From positions 42,232,473 through 42,296,472 of the forward strand of contig NC_052046.1 in assembly GCF_015832195.1 (NCBI RefSeq): a stretch of DNA of 64,000 nucleotides, read 5' to 3'. Positions 36,717-50,053 of the stretch are shown here, piece after piece. The notes beneath the pieces are model-generated. The model was given only the letters and a program-made list of their open reading frames with translations. It was not told the DNA's origin and did not search any database. Within the stretch, counting starts at the first letter, position 1; each line of letters begins with the position of its first letter. A program made the translations under genes and the position numbers. Source of the DNA: Motacilla alba alba. Lineage: Eukaryota; Chordata; Aves; Passeriformes; Motacillidae.

Positions 36717-37451
36717 TCTACTGGGTGCTGATGGGGTCTGTCTGTCTGAGAAGGGGAATAACATCTTCAGCCACAGGCTTGCCAGGCAGGTGAGGAGGGC
36801 TTTAAACTCCAGCTGTCAGGACATGGGAACTTCTGCCCATTCCAACCCAACCAGTTTGATGCCAGTGTCAGCAGGAGATCCCAGATCTTTGAGTGGGATC
36901 GCAGGTCAGAAAGAGAGCACCTGAAAATCCACAGAGGAATTCCTGACACTCCAGGCAGTAAGTTGACTTCATTGGGGACCAAATTTAAATGCCTTTGAGC
37001 AAATACACAGAACATGGGGAATGAACAGTAGAGTTGGGCATGTATGCCTGCTTGCAGGGCCATAATCTTATTGGCATCACTGAGATGTGAAAGGGATGCC
37101 TCCATGAATGGAGAGTTGGAATGGTTCAAAGAGTTGGAATACAGGTTCTTTAGGGAGGACAGGGACACAAGGGCATGAAGTGACAGGACTGGAGGTAACA
37201 GCTTCCAGCTAAAGGAGAGTAGTTTTAGATTAGAGGTTAGGAAGAAATTCTTTACTGTGAGAGTGGTGAGGCATTAAACAGGTTGCCCAGTGAAGCTGTG
37301 GATGCCTCATCCCTGGAGAGGCTCAGGGCCAGGTCAGGTGTGGTTCTGAGCAGCCTGGCCTAGTGCGAGGTGTCCCTGCCCATGGCAGAAGGGTTGAAAC
37401 TAGATGATTTTTTAGGTCCCCCCAAACAAAACCATTGTATGATTCTATGAT
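36717..37451 (+). mobile_element. CR1 LINE, plus strand, internally deleted
   Basis: The left part (36,717-37,165) resembles the 5' side of CR1. GAGGAGGGCTTTAAACTCC sits in the leader region. Near 37,060-37,160 a broken frame, including ITEM before a stop and then KGCLHEWRVGM, matches the start of the endonuclease region. The right part (37,166-37,451) is the CR1 3' end: AGGAAGAAATTCTTTACTGT, then GAGAGGCTCAGGGCCAGGTC, ending ATTGTATGATTCTATGATG. The 2 kb or more of RT-coding sequence between them is missing. Keeping 5' and 3' ends with the middle lost is unusual for CR1, which normally keeps only the 3' end. Confidence 0.7.
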
Positions 37452-39250
37452 GAACATATAACAATTTTTTTTTTTTTGGTCTTGTTGCTCCCAGCCTGCT
37501 GCAGTTTTGAACCTGATTAAAATGCTTCTGGCAAGTTAGATGAAGTAGACCTGGATATGGGAGACTGGAAGTTTCCTGATAATTACTACAACAAGTAATG
37601 AATTTGCATTTTTGTGATATCAAAGAATTCAGAAATTCTTTTCCTACTTCTCCGGCTGCTACTTCCTTCCCCAGTAAGGGTCAAGATCTAAGATTGGATT
37701 TGGTCTTGGATGTAACAATACAAAAGCCTTTCCACCACAGGCCAAGGGTGTTACATAACATATGGCCTTAGTTGTAATTTCATCCTCAAAATTCTTGGGC
37801 CAAATTCTTTCCAAAATATGCTCCAGCCTCCCTTTATAAGCCTCCAAAAGGGGACAAGAGAACCCTCTGTTTGGAATTTTTATGGTAATTCCTCTTTTAT
37901 ACATGATCTCTTATCTGGTTGAAGGAATGTACAGGTGAAAATATCACTTAAAATTCCTTCCAGGAGGGCTGGTAGCATGATCATATGCTGCCATTCTCCA
38001 TCCATTTCTGACAAACTGACAGCAAACTGTCAGCAATCTCAGGCCTGTTTGATTTCAGCTGAGAGCTGAGGGATGTTATTTACCTATGTTGCTTCATGCA
38101 CCATAAAAACTGAGCTCACACAATCCATCCAGAGCAAATAATCAATGTGCTATTTTATACTCACAAAGAAGCACAAGGCTTAAAAATTAAAAGGGTAAAG
38201 TAAAAAAATCCACAATCATGAAAACACACAAAGGAAGACACAGTCTGCTCACTGCAGGAGTTCAATTCTCCAGGCTTCTGGTAGTGATTTTGTTTCAGCA
38301 TGATTGTCTTTGTGAATCAGGCAATCACATGATGCAATAAGCAAAACAGTAAATCAGTTCAAGCAGTGATGTACCTTATAATTAAGCAATGCAAGTAATC
38401 AACCTAAAATAGGACCCACATGAAATTGTAGTGTCATCAAGCAATAACTCAATCACAGCTCTGTATCCAATGTGGTAATCATATGGAAAAAGTTGTTTAA
38501 TTATTAAGCCCCTCAATTTTGAATTTCCTAGTAGGACCCGGGCAATGTTTAAATGCCCTGTCAGAAAATGGAGCTACTTTCCAGTTAGTAGTTTCCCTTA
38601 CTGTTGAACCTGTAGAAGACAGTTTTATCTTTCCTGAAGCCCCAGGAGAATTTGCTTTCTAAGAGTGGCTGTGTCTTTGCTCTGAAAGCCTTTATTTTAA
38701 AAGGAGGAACACTGTGTTCCTATCCTTTTTATTCCTCTCCAAAAGCTCATCCAGTCGCAGAAGATGACAAAGGGATCCTACCATGGTATTTCGCAATCTT
38801 TCCTACGAAAAAAATACCAAACTCTTACCTTTTGCTCTGTAGAATCCCTTTCCACAAAGAGAGCTGCTTTAGACTTCTTTGTGATCAAAGTAACTCCTTG
38901 TGAAATTAAAAGGCAAGCTTTTGTGAAGCATAATTTCTTTTGTGATTGAAAACATTTTTCTTCTAGCAAATGGAAGCAGAAATGAGCAATAACTTTTGAA
39001 GTCATTAGGTTTTATCTGTAGCTTTTTCTGCTATAGATTTTGATTATCAGGTGGTTTTGACAGAAATGTGTGAGGTTTAATTTTTTTAGTTTAATATTTC
39101 TTGAACTCTGTGAAAACTGAATCAAAGTAATGTGATGAAAAAAAGGAAAAAAAGCACAACCAAACTAAAGTAAGGAAGTTCTTTTATAGAAACTGTCATG
39201 AATGATATTATCATCATGTGGGTTTTATTTCAATTCTTTTCTAGAGCTGA

Positions 39251-39282
39251 GGTTTAATACCATTCTGGTTTAATACCATTCT
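39251..39282. repeat. Perfect tandem duplication, 2 x 16 bases
   Basis: GGTTTAATACCATTCT occurs twice back to back. Confidence 0.9.
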
Positions 39283-40923
39283 CACAAGTTACATTTATTT
39301 CCTTGGGAGTTAAGGTCTCATTAGTGTTTGCTTGGTAGATGCTGCTTCATTTATTTCAGTTTGTGCCTTCTCTGATACTTTGAGCTGCAGCCTCCATGAA
39401 GTCAGAAGATCTCTAGTCTCAGCTGCATCACAAGAATTGTCCTTTTTAGACAGCTAAATATATCACCATGACTTGAATTTTCTCCTGGGATTTGTGAATT
39501 GAATAGATGAGGTTCTCCATTCCTTCTGCACTGACATACAATTGAGAAAGCTTGACCTTTACCTGCTGAATACCCATTTCATTCTAGCCTGACAATAATT
39601 CAGTCCCAGAACCATAATGAGATTTCCCAAACTTGTTTGTCTGCTAATTACATAGCTTTATCCCATGCTGGGAGTCAAAAAGGGAACTGGTCACCAATTA
39701 ACCATGACATTTCTGCTGGTTTTCTGTCCCAAAGAGACCTGACATGTCCCACTAATCTTCTCCTTGGGTCTTCAGGAAGCCTACACTATATTATTCAGTA
39801 CTTTTCCACTAATATATGCTGTAGGAGACAAATGCAATGAACTCAGTGCAAGACCTTATGGGAGGGTGAGGTACTATTTTTAAACTGTCTCTAAGTAGGT
39901 TAAAGCTTGGCACTTACACATTCACATCAAGTCACCAGCACCAAGAGGAGTGTGCCCAGCTGCTCCAACTAAGATCAGTGATGTATGACACAGAGGACAA
40001 TGGATGCTTACTCAAGTCTCCACTGTGTCTCTTGGGTTTGTCATGCTAGGTTCTTGGGTTAAGTGATTTTCATACACTTCAGGAAGTCTCAGCTATTTTA
40101 CATTGACGCTTACTCGAACCTTCATGAACAACACATGCCAATGTCCTAGTTTCCAGATTTTTAGACAATTGTAAGAGTGCAGTGTGTTTTCTTCTGGAGA
40201 TAGGAGGAAAAGAATCAGTATAGGATACCCTATAACTGTGTTGCCATCTTTGCTTAAGAAAGGTGTCAGTGACTGGTCATGCATGGGCTGTGACATTATG
40301 AGAGCAGTCATTTTCTGGAGTCAATTAAAAAAGTACCTGTTTGCCAGTGTTTAGCAGTTTGAGTGTTGTTTCCTATATCCTTGGTTACCAATACAGTCTG
40401 TTCATGTAAAACCTCCTCTGCTGTTTCTTGGGTGCATGCACACATACACAAGTAGGTGTACACTTTTTAAATAGTTCATCTTTCAAAGCAATTGTTCTCT
40501 GTCTATTAAAAATATTTTTAGAACTACCTCAAAACCAGTGCTTCACTGTTGAAGCCAGTAATTTTTTCAGTACTTCAACCGCATTCACCTCCAAAAATAC
40601 AGGACATTGTCGGGATCTGAGAGTCAAAGGACTCCCTTTATAAGACTCTGGTAGCACAGAAAATAATTATTTTTATTCTGTTGACTAGGAAAATCTAAAC
40701 TTTTGTAAGGATGAAGCTATCTGAGAAGGAACTGGTTCTGATCTGCAAATCATTCCCACTGCCATGTCACCACTCTTCACCTTAACAAATATTGACTCTA
40801 TCAGCATCCTTTTCTGCAGTCCCTGGGAAATGAGATCAGCTCTTTAGGGACAAATGCTCTTCCCTGGGTATCCAAACACTTCTGATTGACAGGAGACATA
40901 CCCAGCCATATCCCATTGGCCAG

Positions 40924-40958
40924 TTGTACTAGCCAATGGATGAAGATGGCTAGTACAA
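40924..40958. repeat. Inverted repeat (hairpin), perfect 12-base arms
   Basis: TTGTACTAGCCA at 40,924-40,935 is the exact reverse complement of TGGCTAGTACAA at 40,947-40,958, with an 11-base loop. Confidence 0.9.
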
Positions 40959-43900
40959 ATGTCTAGGCAACATTTCCCTTGGGTTGCAAGCCAAAGTACA
41001 ATATCTGGCTCTGCTCTGGCCTTACATGGGCAGTGGAATCCCACTTGCTCCTTGAAGTCTCTGTTCAGGAAAATATTCCATCCAAGCATGATCAGTATTT
41101 TAGTGTCACCTATGCACAAACAAACTCCTAAGAGGATCATATGGGACTGACACCTTGTCTAGTGCTAGGACATTAAAAATCACATTTCTAATTTGAAAGT
41201 GAAAGGGAGAAAACAGTCTAGAGAAACCTGGTTGTGTGCTTGGAAACCGAGCTTTGATTTTTCCTGCTTCCATCCTCACTTAGTGAGTTGGGATAGATCT
41301 TCCTCTGGATACACTACTGCTCTTCTCATGACTCAAACTTATTTCACGCACTCCTTTAGTAATGATCTCAACAGATCTACTTGACCTTGCTGATGAATGT
41401 CAGGTATCTGTATTTGTGGTATGATGCTGTATTGTTAATATTGGACCTGCTTGTTTGTATTAGGAGCAAGAGTTCACTCTAAACTCATTTCCAGACACTT
41501 GTGTTCAAATTCTGCTCCTGCAGAAAGATGATGACTTTCTTGTTTTGCTTACCTTTTCTCTTCACGGTGTAGGACTGTCGTCATGGGTATGTCTTTATAA
41601 GGTGTGAAAGAAATACATGTCCAATAAATTTTCAATAAATGAATAGGGCACTTTGAAATTCATGAACATAACAGGCAGCAGACTTTTAGTGCCTCCCAGA
41701 GTTCAATTTCTAGTTTTTATTTAATTTTCTAGCAATAGTGAAGTCTCATATGGCACGGAGCAAAAGGCAAATCTCATATCCACAAGTGTATATTCATTTA
41801 AAGTTAGCTTATGAAGTAATTTTATAACAGAAGTAGCTCCAAGTGGAAAAAAAAAAGTGTGGAGAAGATTAATTCAGTTGAGTCTCTCACCATTTCAAAT
41901 TGAAGGGGAAAGAAACCCAAACATGCACCAATTTAATATAATGTCAATTCCTTGAAAACTCTCCTGAGCAGATTCTTTATTTCCTAGTAGAGATTCTTAC
42001 TACAATTAGTCTCTCGTGAAGACTTAATAAAATTTAATTCTCCTCCAACAAGCCAACAATTTCCATGAAATTAATCAAAACTAACAATATGAGACTTTTA
42101 CTCCAGTGTTACTTGAGGATGAAACTTGCTGATGGATTAGAAAGTCATGGAATCGATAGACAGTACCAAATGAATGTGCAGGTGGGTTATATATGCCCTA
42201 TTTCCATAAAATAGCTTTGATTCTCTCATATTCCTTTGGGGTTTACATCTGTTTTTCAGGTGGGTTGCTTAAATATGTGCTTAACCACAGAGCCCCAACC
42301 CATTATTTGAGTGTTTTTCAATATTCTACTGTGATACCTTAACAGAGAACTCTCTGAAGTGAGAGGTTTAGTCCAAAGTATAATTGTGATGGACTGGGTG
42401 GGGGCAAAAGAAATGATGATTTGTAGAGGAAAGCCTGGCAGGGAATTTGCCACCATTCCCAGGCAGCTTGGAAACCTGAGAAACAACACAAATGGAATAC
42501 AAAAACAAAGTTTTCTGTATGATAGTTTAAGCTGACTTTGAACACAAAAATGGCCAAGCCTGAAGCAACATCAACCGGGCCTCACCAAACCTAGCACCCC
42601 ATGCCACACAGTCTCAGAAAGTGGGCAAATTACTTCATTCTTACTCACTGCTACCGGCACATCAAAAGGGAGCTTGGACAGAGGCATTCATGTTTATATG
42701 CAAGAATTGTGAACTGCTTTGTTTGTGTGCAACAAACTGATTTATCAACTGGCTGAAAAATGCTGTCATTCGAAGACTAAGTATTACAAAAGGAGATGAG
42801 GTGAGAAATGGCATGTGGGTAATTAGCAAAAAGCAATGCAAAATTAAAAGGCACATTGAGGACATATGGAAAAATGTTTGTATTTCAGAAATTCACATAT
42901 GTTAGTGATTAAGCATTCAAGTTATTGAATCCTGAAATGCTTTGACTGTCAACACAGGACATTTTCCTCTCTAGATTTGCATTTCCCAAAGTTTCTCTAA
43001 ATACAGTGAATTTTCTCATTTACTTTGTTACTAATTTTTAGCAAAGACTGATTATACAGGAAAGCCCTGTGTAAGAGTTAAATTGACAGATCATCTTTAC
43101 AATCACATAATTTCTATTCAGGTGAGCTCATCATATGAGATGTTCAGTCTTAGAAGAAGTAATTTGGATTCAGCACACACGCACTAATGAAAGTGTTGAG
43201 GTCCAGTTATTTCAATCTATTAAGCTTAACTCTCCTGTGCTTTAGCTTAAATCAAAATCTGTGTTTTGGCCACACTTGTCCAATACTCATCATATTTAGT
43301 TGTAAGAACTTTATTAAGGTTACTTTTAAGGCTACTCATTTCTACCGGCCAGAAGTCAGTCATCCATTTTGTGACTGTTTAATATGGTCACAGCTGATAT
43401 GCTCCACTGTTAACTGATATGCTCAGCTTAGTTAACTCTTCTCCTTTTTGTTAAGCATTTCACTTGCATGAACTGTACATGGGGAGGATATGAAAATCAA
43501 AAGAAGAAAATTATAAATTATTTTTAATCAGTTCTAGCTATAAGAATTATTAGAGGGTTAAACTAAATCCTTGAGGTCTGACTAGTTGTCACAGCCCCTG
43601 CAGACAGAGGGATAATAATGCAGGTCTAATAGATGAGGTGTAAAAAATATGCCAGTGGGGGAAGAATCAATAGAAGATGCAATATTTTTCTCCATTGCAT
43701 TGATTTGCACACAAAAGGAGAGTACTTGCAGTCAGAGAGATGAAGTGCAAAGCTGCAGTATTGTCAGAAAGCTGCGGCAGTTGCTGAAGAGAGTAAGTCT
43801 TAAAAAATACCAGAAGGAAAAAAGATTGTGATAACTATGACAACTATAATCAAGGATGAAGCAGAAAAATGTATGGTAGTGTATGTCCGTGGAGCCCCAT

Positions 43901-44558
43901 GGAGAGAAGCTGATGAAAGAACAATGTGATGTATTAGGCTGTGGATGCCCTGTTAGACGGGGTTCCTTACTGCATTGCATTCCTTGTGTTTGGTTGCACA
44001 ATGCAAGGGGATACAACCTCCAACATTGCTACCTGCATGCAACCTTGTTCCCATACCACTGTGGTGCTGTTGATTCACTGACACTGAATGGATCAACAGA
44101 AGGAATGTCATGCCAGTAAAGGCAGGGAGCAAGCTGGCTGGATACTTTAATTTATATGACATTACAAGTTACTTTTTACAGTTCCACTGAGGTAAAAAAA
44201 ACAAACAAAACCAAACACATCCTAAGGTGACATATATGTCTATTTCTTGTGGTTTACATAGATTTATTTTCAGGTACTGGTATTCCCCTAAACTCATCCA
44301 GCAAATACACCTACCTAGAAAATGATGTCATCACGTGTTTAGGTTTCTTATCAAGGTGAGGCAATGAAGATCAAGGTCAAAATTGAAATAAAAGTTAAGA
44401 GGATTCCTGAACTTTCAGATTTCATCTAACTACCATGGTCTCTTCAGAAACATCTGTGTGTAAAGAACATAATACTGTAACAGCCTAATTTGACAGCATC
44501 TGCATCACCCCAAGAGTAATTGCTGTACATGTATCTGAAGTATCTAAAGATATGCACT

Positions 44559-44690
44559 GTAGTGGTTTGACCTTGGCCAAAGCCTGGCACTCAAGAAAAA
44601 ACCTATTTACTCATTCTCCTCTGCTGTAGTTGAGCAGAGGACAATGAGTAAATAGCGGGTTTTTTTGTGGGTGCCTGGTTTTGGCCAACA
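44559..44690. mobile_element. ERV-L LTR terminus as a foldback
   Basis: TGTAGTGGTTTGACCTTGGCC at the left is the complement of an ERV-L-type LTR end. The segment 44,573-44,625 then pairs with 44,633-44,688 in reverse, across a 7-base loop. The two arms share TTGGCCAA, an A-rich or T-rich run, and the exact TATTTACTCATT complement. I estimate about 85% identity. So two copies of the LTR terminus face each other, and the right arm abuts the retroviral pol fragment. Confidence 0.7.
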
Positions 44691-45218
44691 TTAAAACACG
44701 ACAGTTTTGGTGTAGAATGCAGGCATTTGGTTCCAGGTGTACTGCGTGCCCCTCCAGGTGAAAGCAAACTGAGGCTTGCATTCTGCTGCCAGAGGAATGG
44801 AGAAAAATTCATTGGCAATATCGATAGTGGCATACCACTTTGCTGCCTTGGACTCCAGCTCATACTGGAGTTCCAGCATGTCTGGCACAGCAGCGCTCAG
44901 CGGTGGAGTCACTTCATTCAGTGCATGACAATCCACAGTCAATCTCCATTCTGTGTCAGACTTGTGCACAGGCCAGATGGGACTGTTGAAGGGTGAGTGG
45001 GTTTTGCTGACCACCCCTTGGCTCTCCATCTTACAGATCATTTTGTGGATGGGGATCACGGCATCTCGATTGGTCCGATACTGCCGGAGGTGCACCGTCG
45101 AGGTGGCAATTGGTATTTGTTGCTCTTCCACCTTCTGAAGTCCTGCTGCAGAAGGATTCTCGGACAGCCCAGGCAAGGTGTTCAACTGCCTAATGGATCT
45201 CTGCATCCCTCCATGCAC
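44691..45218 (-). pseudogene. ERV-L pol fragment: reverse transcriptase, N-terminal part
   Basis: An uninterrupted 175-codon frame on the minus strand encodes the first part of a retroviral reverse transcriptase of the ERV-L type. Recognisable pieces are NSPIWPVHKSDTEWRLTV at about residues 83-100, LNEVTPPLSAAVPDML at about 106-121, WYATIDIANEFFSIPLA at about 134-150 and FAFTWRGTQYTW near 157-168. The aspartate of the TIDIANEFF segment corresponds to the first catalytic aspartate of the palm. The downstream YxDD motif, the thumb, RNase H and integrase are absent because viral sequence is cut at 44,691 by the LTR foldback. The first 25 residues or so are not clearly RT. It is a fragment of an old germline retrovirus and not a functional gene. 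Confidence 0.85.
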
Positions 45219-45890
45219 TTCATGAATTACAGGAAAACAGTTTGTTTTATCATAGTCCTCACCATGGCTTGCAAAACAATCTCAGCTTTAAGGTTTAGAG
45301 CACCTCCTCCCTCCTCCCCCTCTCTCCTTTTCACCAACCTTAGTGTCACTGTGTTGTTCTCCTCACATGTTTTTTTCTCTTTTCTGTTTCTCAGGAGAGA
45401 ACTGGTGTTCATAAGTTTGTTCTCTAGTTCTGTCAATTGAAAAGTTCTTACAGGGTTTCACAGAGCTAAAAAGTTGATCCCATCCAGGCTCTGCACCGGG
45501 GAATTGCTCATCATGGCGCTCGCTGTCGGCACATAGACTACCAGCAGCCACGCAGGCGGTGCCAGCCACCGTGACATTGGCGCCGTTCAGATCCTCTCTT
45601 TTATGTGAGGCTCCCAAAAGGAGAAGCTGCTGCTGCCACCCCTGCCCTCCTGTTTGCAGCACGGCTGGCTGAAAGCAGCTAAGCAGGCAAAATTCACTGT
45701 AAGCCATGCCAAAGTGGCTGCATGGTGCTGGCTGTGTGGCTGCTCGTGGCTCCAGGATGGCACCAGTGGCATGGCTCTGACTGCGCTGACATGGCCCCCC
45801 ATTGGCCGCCTCCCCATCCCACGGAAGAAGAAGGAGAGAGTGCACATGGTTTTTTCCTACTTAAGGATGTCGTCACAGAGGCATTACCAA
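45219..45890 (-). mobile_element. Probable further ERV sequence (LTR or leader)
   Basis: Directly upstream of the pol fragment on its own strand. The right part (45,480-45,850) is GC-richer than its surroundings and contains isolated CpGs, as in songbird ERV LTRs. The left part has a polypyrimidine tract near 45,305-45,340. I cannot align it to a definite retroviral domain. The 160-codon minus-strand frame (45,363-45,845) shows no retroviral motif. Confidence 0.35.
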
Positions 45891-48800
45891 CTTCTTTAAT
45901 TGTAAAGAACAGCTAGTAACATGTCCATTTTCAGAGCCTTCAGGGACTGGCTCTAGTAGATGCAGTAGAAGCTTCAAGCAGTTGTTTAATGTTTTGGGTT
46001 TTTTTCCTCAAAAGTTGCCTCTGTAGCTTCTCCCACCCCACACTAAATATCAGACTGTAATAAACTAACACAAGCACACATTCACTTCATGCTTAATGAA
46101 AAGTTTAAAATGTTAAACAATTAAATTTGTTGTTATGGCTCAGAGATTGACATTTTGAGGTGAGGGCCTCTCTTCCAAGACAAGGTCAGAACTTGAGACT
46201 GCCCTTTTAATGCAGGAAAAGAACTACAGGCCATAGCATCTGACACCAAGCTATCATTTCAGCCAAGTATGCTGCTTCCCTCTGATAATTTTCTTTCCCA
46301 AGACATAGAGTAAAAAAAGAAGGCAAGGCACAGAATTGCCTGGGAAAATAGAAATTCTGTTGTAAAGTGTGTTTGACATTTTGAATCTTGCTTGCACTTG
46401 AAATTGCTACAAAGAGGAAAAGTGTGGCCTCTTTTTCCCCTCTCCATGACACAAGAATTCTGAAAAAACCCCAATTTACTCTGCTATGATTTTGTTTATT
46501 TTTCAGACACGCATGTGTTGCTTGAAGCAAGGAGTCAAGGCAAAGTGATTTGGTCATGGAAAACGTGCAGCACTTTTGATACCTCAAAGTAGAATGTTTC
46601 AACAGCATCAAATATAGAACAGTAATTTTTTTTTTTTTTTTTACCTCTTTGCTTCTAAACTCCTGTATAAGCTGACACCTCACTGAATGCTCTGGTTTGG
46701 ATGACTTGTTCACTGGTGGAGAAGTTCCTGCCAAAAGTACTTGAAATAATAATCTAATGACAAAAACTTGATATGCTTTGGATAGAAGCATCTTTATTTA
46801 ATCACTGCAGTGATGAAGACGGATTCTTGGCTTTATGGACAACTACTGTCTGCCAAGGAAGCCTTGTAATGTAGAGCTGTAGATCCTGGAGATAAGAGCT
46901 GCAGGATATTTATCTGATCATGCCTATCCACAGGAATCAGAGTCCTGCTGAGAAGGGACTCTCAAGCAGTCTGGTAAGGCAAGAACTTGTCCAGAGAACA
47001 TGAAACAAAGAAAGGAATGAAGACACAGCGATTAGGGGAGTAGAAAAGGTAGAAAACAAGCAAGAAGTTGTCAGCTTAGGAGCTAGAGGCTGTAAATGGC
47101 AGCCTACCAAGTGGCTTATTCATAAAATAGGCGGGGGCATCTCTGTTCTTTAAAATAAAAAAGAAAAAAACATAGTTTTCATTCTTATGTTCACATTTCA
47201 TTGAGACAGAACAATTAATACATGTTTGTTTTAGTTTTTCTGAGGGTGGGGAGCCAAAATATGGTCTTGTGATAGCTGAAGCAAATGCTCAACTAGAAAG
47301 TTCATCTTCAAGAAATCTCAAGGGACCAGAGCTTCAGCATTCATCAGAAATGGCTGAAAAACCCTTTTATAATTTTGGCTTAAGGGCAACACACACTTCT
47401 TAAAAAGAATACAATGTTATTTTTTTTTATTTGGTTGGAAAATAAAGACCTGACTTAAAGCCTGCTGTAAGTTGAATGGAACAACAAGAAACAAAGCAAT
47501 ATTTCTAAAAAGGCAAAAAATGCTTGAATTCTGAAATGTTTTGACAGTCAGAATTGACAGTTGAAGAGAAAATAAAACATATAGTAGATTTGTGTTCAGT
47601 GAACTAAACCAGTGAAGGACTTGCAGCTGATGTATACAAACTACCATGAGAAAGTACCTGACTCCTCTGTCTCAGTAGCTGTGTTGATAAAAAGCTAATT
47701 ATCTTGCTCCTGTGCAGGTCTTGCCAGCAGTCTAGTGAACAGTGCAGTGGTTCCAATTGTGAGAGCTCATAAAATATAAGGGGGAAAAAGGAAAAAGAAA
47801 CAAAGTATGATCATTTTGGGCAGCTTCTTAAGTATTTTCTATAACCTTTACACTATGTTTCGAGCTTTCTTATTAGTATCATTTTCACATGGCATTGGTT
47901 TCAGTTTAGTAAAACAGCATACGGAAATGAATAATCAAACACTGCATTTTAAGATGTTGAAATGAAACATCCTGACTGATTTATTTCTTTCTTCTGAAAA
48001 CAGACCTTTCCTTCTTTTTGAAGATCCAAATATACATTTTTCTATGGAAAATGTCACCAAACCCAATTATTGGCTTATTCCACTTCTTACTCAGATTCCC
48101 TGCTGGTAGCCAAGGAAGGAGCCTGAGTTCCATGCACAAAACTCCATGGAGGAGATCTTTGTTCAGTTTTCTGTACTCTTCATCTGCACCAAGCAAGGTC
48201 ATAATGTGGATTCCTACTGTACTGCTTCTGCAAGGAAGAACAAACCTATTCCCACAATCAGGAGCAGGCATACATCAGCTACACAGTGCAAACCAGACTA
48301 CGAACTGGCTTTGGTATTTGGGGAAATTTTGGAGGCGTCAGGGCACGTTGGGCTGTTCTCCTCTGTCCATGGTGCTGGGACAGATCCCATTTACAGAAAC
48401 CAGTCTCTATCCCTCCCTCTAGCGAGAAAACGCTGCTGTTTCTGAGATTTGTTACTGTCCAGTAAATGTTATAAAATTTCATTACTGCTAGATTCATACT
48501 CGTAAATTATTGTGAACCTAGGATATTGTTATATGCCATCAGAAAGAAGATGCATGGTGGCATTGCTCATATCATTACCATGGCTGCAGGAGCTGTTATT
48601 TCTCTTGTAGCAGACATCATGTATGGCAGGTAAATCACCTAGCAGATCCCCATGAGTCTATCTTTCCAGCTGGGTTTCTTGGAAAATTGAGTAAGGGCTC
48701 TGCCTCCGAGGTAAAAGCCTTCTCAAGAAGCCTTTCTGAGACTATGAATTGACACAGATCTATAGACCACATCATCTGTTTTGTCTGTGTCCTTTCCTGC

Positions 48801-50053
48801 CTCTGTGCCTGATCCTCATGTGGTGATGGGTGTACTGGTGGAAGCTTTCCTGACTGAATAGTCAGGGTATCACCTGGACAGGAGGTACCCAAATCAGGCT
48901 CACAAGTAATTGGATTTTCATCTGGAAGGTACATTCTGTAGGAGTTACATGGAATCTGGTGCTTGAGGCTTGGTAGAGATGCTGAAGTTAGTATCTCAGT
49001 GAGTTTGTGATTTCATGATGATGTGCCTTGGTCTCCTGAAGAGGAGAGAACTATGAGGTAGTCAGTGTTAAGAGCTATGTTTCACTGTCTCATGTATCAT
49101 AATTTTCTGTGTCAGCTGTGTAATCTGGAAAAGGTGGGTGCAGTTTGGAAACAGAACCACAGGTACATGACCCTTGGAGAGTCAGCTGGCTCTGGAAACA
49201 GACCAGCAGTTCTAAACAGGTCAAGAAGAAGCTCAAGGATCTCTCAGGGACTTCTGGATGTCCCTATTGTTTTGTCTGGCTTCTGAAATCCCTGTGGATG
49301 ACATCACTCATCTCTGCACAGAAGGGAGGACATTCGCTATTGCAAAACTTGTTAGGAGCCTATAAACAGGAACAATAACATTTCTCAGCAACCCCACTTG
49401 GCTATGCTGACCCTCGGCTTCTGCAGGAGTTCCTTGATGTAGCATGGTCCAGGATTCCCAAAATAGGAAGAAGAAAGCTGATTTAGGCAATTGGGTGTTC
49501 TAACTATTAGCTCACACTTTTCTGATCCTTCTGTTTGAGGATATTTGAATTGCTCCTTCCCAGACCCTGGGATACAAGAGCAAGGTGTGTGTATGGAGGT
49601 TGGGTAGTCTGGGGTGGGGATGCTGTCCTCCTCTAAGAGCAATCGTATGATGAAAAAGGAATGTGAGATGTGATATGACAGACCTAAACTATAAACCCTG
49701 CTCAAAGTTATATAGACACCTGGGGAGGCACCACAGACCTGGAAACACTGTGTTAATAGCACAGAAATCACAGGCACACAGCTCTAGCAGGCACCCAGGT
49801 TCATTTCTTGAGCACAGTAATCTATGCTGACACACTCCTATGTTATGTATGAAAAAGCATCAAAAAAACTGCATTATGCCTTTTGAATGGTAATTTTTGG
49901 GGGTGAGTTAAGGTACAAAACGAGGGTTTTCCACCCTGTCTTGGTATTATTTTTTCCTCTCTGAAATTTGTTAGAAAAAGTGCAGCACATGCTTACCCAG
50001 GTTAGTTCTTAGACTAACAATAGTGTCAGCTGCAAAAGTGGTTTTCTGGGAGG
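45891..50053. other. Intergenic DNA, no gene seen
   Basis: About 4.2 kb upstream of the CPLX2 island. No exon or transposon recognised. A 17-base poly-T run lies at 46,626-46,642. Confidence 0.5.

Larger units (their letters stand above)
37452..44558. other. Intergenic DNA, no gene seen
   Basis: About 7.1 kb of AT-rich sequence with no exon, RNA gene or transposon recognised. Minor features are a 16-base tandem duplication at 39,251-39,282 (GGTTTAATACCATTCT twice) and a perfect hairpin at 40,924-40,958. Confidence 0.5.

Noticed and set aside
45363..45845. 160-codon minus-strand frame upstream of the pol fragment
   Set aside because: Considered as gag or protease, but no retroviral motif can be seen. 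It is kept only as probable ERV sequence without a coding claim.
1..50000. HRH2, the gene expected upstream of CPLX2 from mammalian gene order
   Set aside because: I looked for a frame with receptor-like transmembrane segments and found none. It probably lies beyond the left edge, or gene order differs.
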